In this document: in pieces, positions 19,906-20,052 of the stretch | Layout of the letters: each line of letters begins with the position of its first letter | How positions within the stretch are numbered: position 1 is the stretch's first letter | Origin: JAXHUA01 sp034189695 | Lineage (GTDB): Bacteria; Chloroflexota; Dehalococcoidia; E44-bin15 | Direction of reading: 5' to 3' | Length of the DNA stretch: 20,052 nucleotides | Assembly: GCA_034189695.1 (NCBI GenBank) | Contig: JAXHUA010000062.1 | Span: forward strand, 1-20,052 | Made by a program: the position numbers and the translations under genes | The notes under the pieces: generated by a model | Seen by the model: only the letters and a program-made list of their open reading frames with translations | Database searches by the model: none | What the model was told of the DNA's origin: nothing

Positions 19906-20052
19906 TCACGAAGCGTCGTCCTCCTGGGATTCGACAGTTATCCCTTTCTCCCTCACCCACAACAGCGCCTTTTCGATGTCCTCGTCACTACCCTCCACAT
20001 CCAGTATCACCCACCCGTGGTCATCAGAGATATCGCCCCTTCGAATCACGGC
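19906..20052 (-). CDS. NIL-domain protein, C-terminal 48 residues (cut by window edge)
   Basis: The visible end reads RRGDISDDHGWVILDVEG, then SDEDIEKALLWVREKGITVE and a short acidic tail. It matches the second half of the NIL domain, a ferredoxin-like ligand-binding module named after its Asn-Ile-Leu motif and known from MetN transporters and some 4Fe-4S proteins. Stand-alone NIL proteins of about 80 aa occur in Dehalococcoides and relatives, which fits the inferred host. The N-terminal half lies beyond the window, so I cannot tell whether a ferredoxin or ATPase part is attached. It is followed on the same strand by the 51-aa small gene and the FdhD-like gene. Confidence 0.75.
   Translation of the reverse strand, partial: AVIRRGDISDDHGWVILDVEGSDEDIEKALLWVREKGITVESQEDDAS

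Overview
The window looks like a chromosomal piece of a GC-rich (roughly 60% by eye) bacterium, most plausibly an uncultured Chloroflexota of the Dehalococcoidia type. I infer this from the gene set: a NIL-domain small protein next to an FdhD-like protein, a fused shikimate kinase/dehydroquinate synthase, an alpha-only ADP-forming acyl-CoA synthetase near an acyl-CoA dehydrogenase, and an OtsA with the RVDRLEPSKN signature. This is family-level recognition and has not been tested by a search. I see no prophage, transposase, CRISPR array, tRNA or rRNA.

Left part (1-4642). The first 388 bases carry the end of a YifB/ComM-type Mg-chelatase-like ATPase gene, but its first ~103 bases are inverted relative to the rest and are bounded by an 11-bp perfect inverted repeat. 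This is most likely a fold-back or assembly artefact at a contig end. Converging on it is a membrane-anchored transglutaminase-like protein. Then comes an osmotic-stress group: an MscS channel and trehalose-6-phosphate phosphatase (otsB) form a tight pair, and trehalose-6-phosphate synthase (otsA) faces them, with its 3' end overlapping otsB by 74 bp.

Middle and right part (4643-19063). A 333-bp divergent intergenic region holds promoter-like sequences in both directions and a 22-bp dyad. It is followed by 11 genes on the + strand with gaps of at most 38 bp and many overlaps: alaS, ruvX, aroE, aroC, a TIM-barrel protein, an aroK-aroB fusion, a CBS-domain ClC channel/transporter, an acyl-CoA synthetase alpha subunit, a CtaB-like prenyltransferase, an acyl-CoA dehydrogenase and tgt. 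Three of these are best read as starting at TTG, two of them in TTGA stop/start overlaps. The shikimate genes supply dehydroquinate synthase, shikimate dehydrogenase, shikimate kinase and chorismate synthase. DAHP synthase, dehydroquinase and EPSP synthase are not in the window.

Right end (19047-20052, - strand). A divergent FdhD-like protein without the expected CxxC is preceded by a 51-aa unidentified small protein and by the C-terminal end of a NIL-domain protein cut by the window edge.

Most of the window is ordinary housekeeping and core metabolism, and I did not find a clear undescribed system. The points most worth a second look are the inverted gene end, the ClC protein whose gating glutamate is a histidine, the TIM-barrel enzyme embedded in the shikimate operon, the cysteine-less FdhD with its small neighbour, and the antisense-overlapping trehalose genes.
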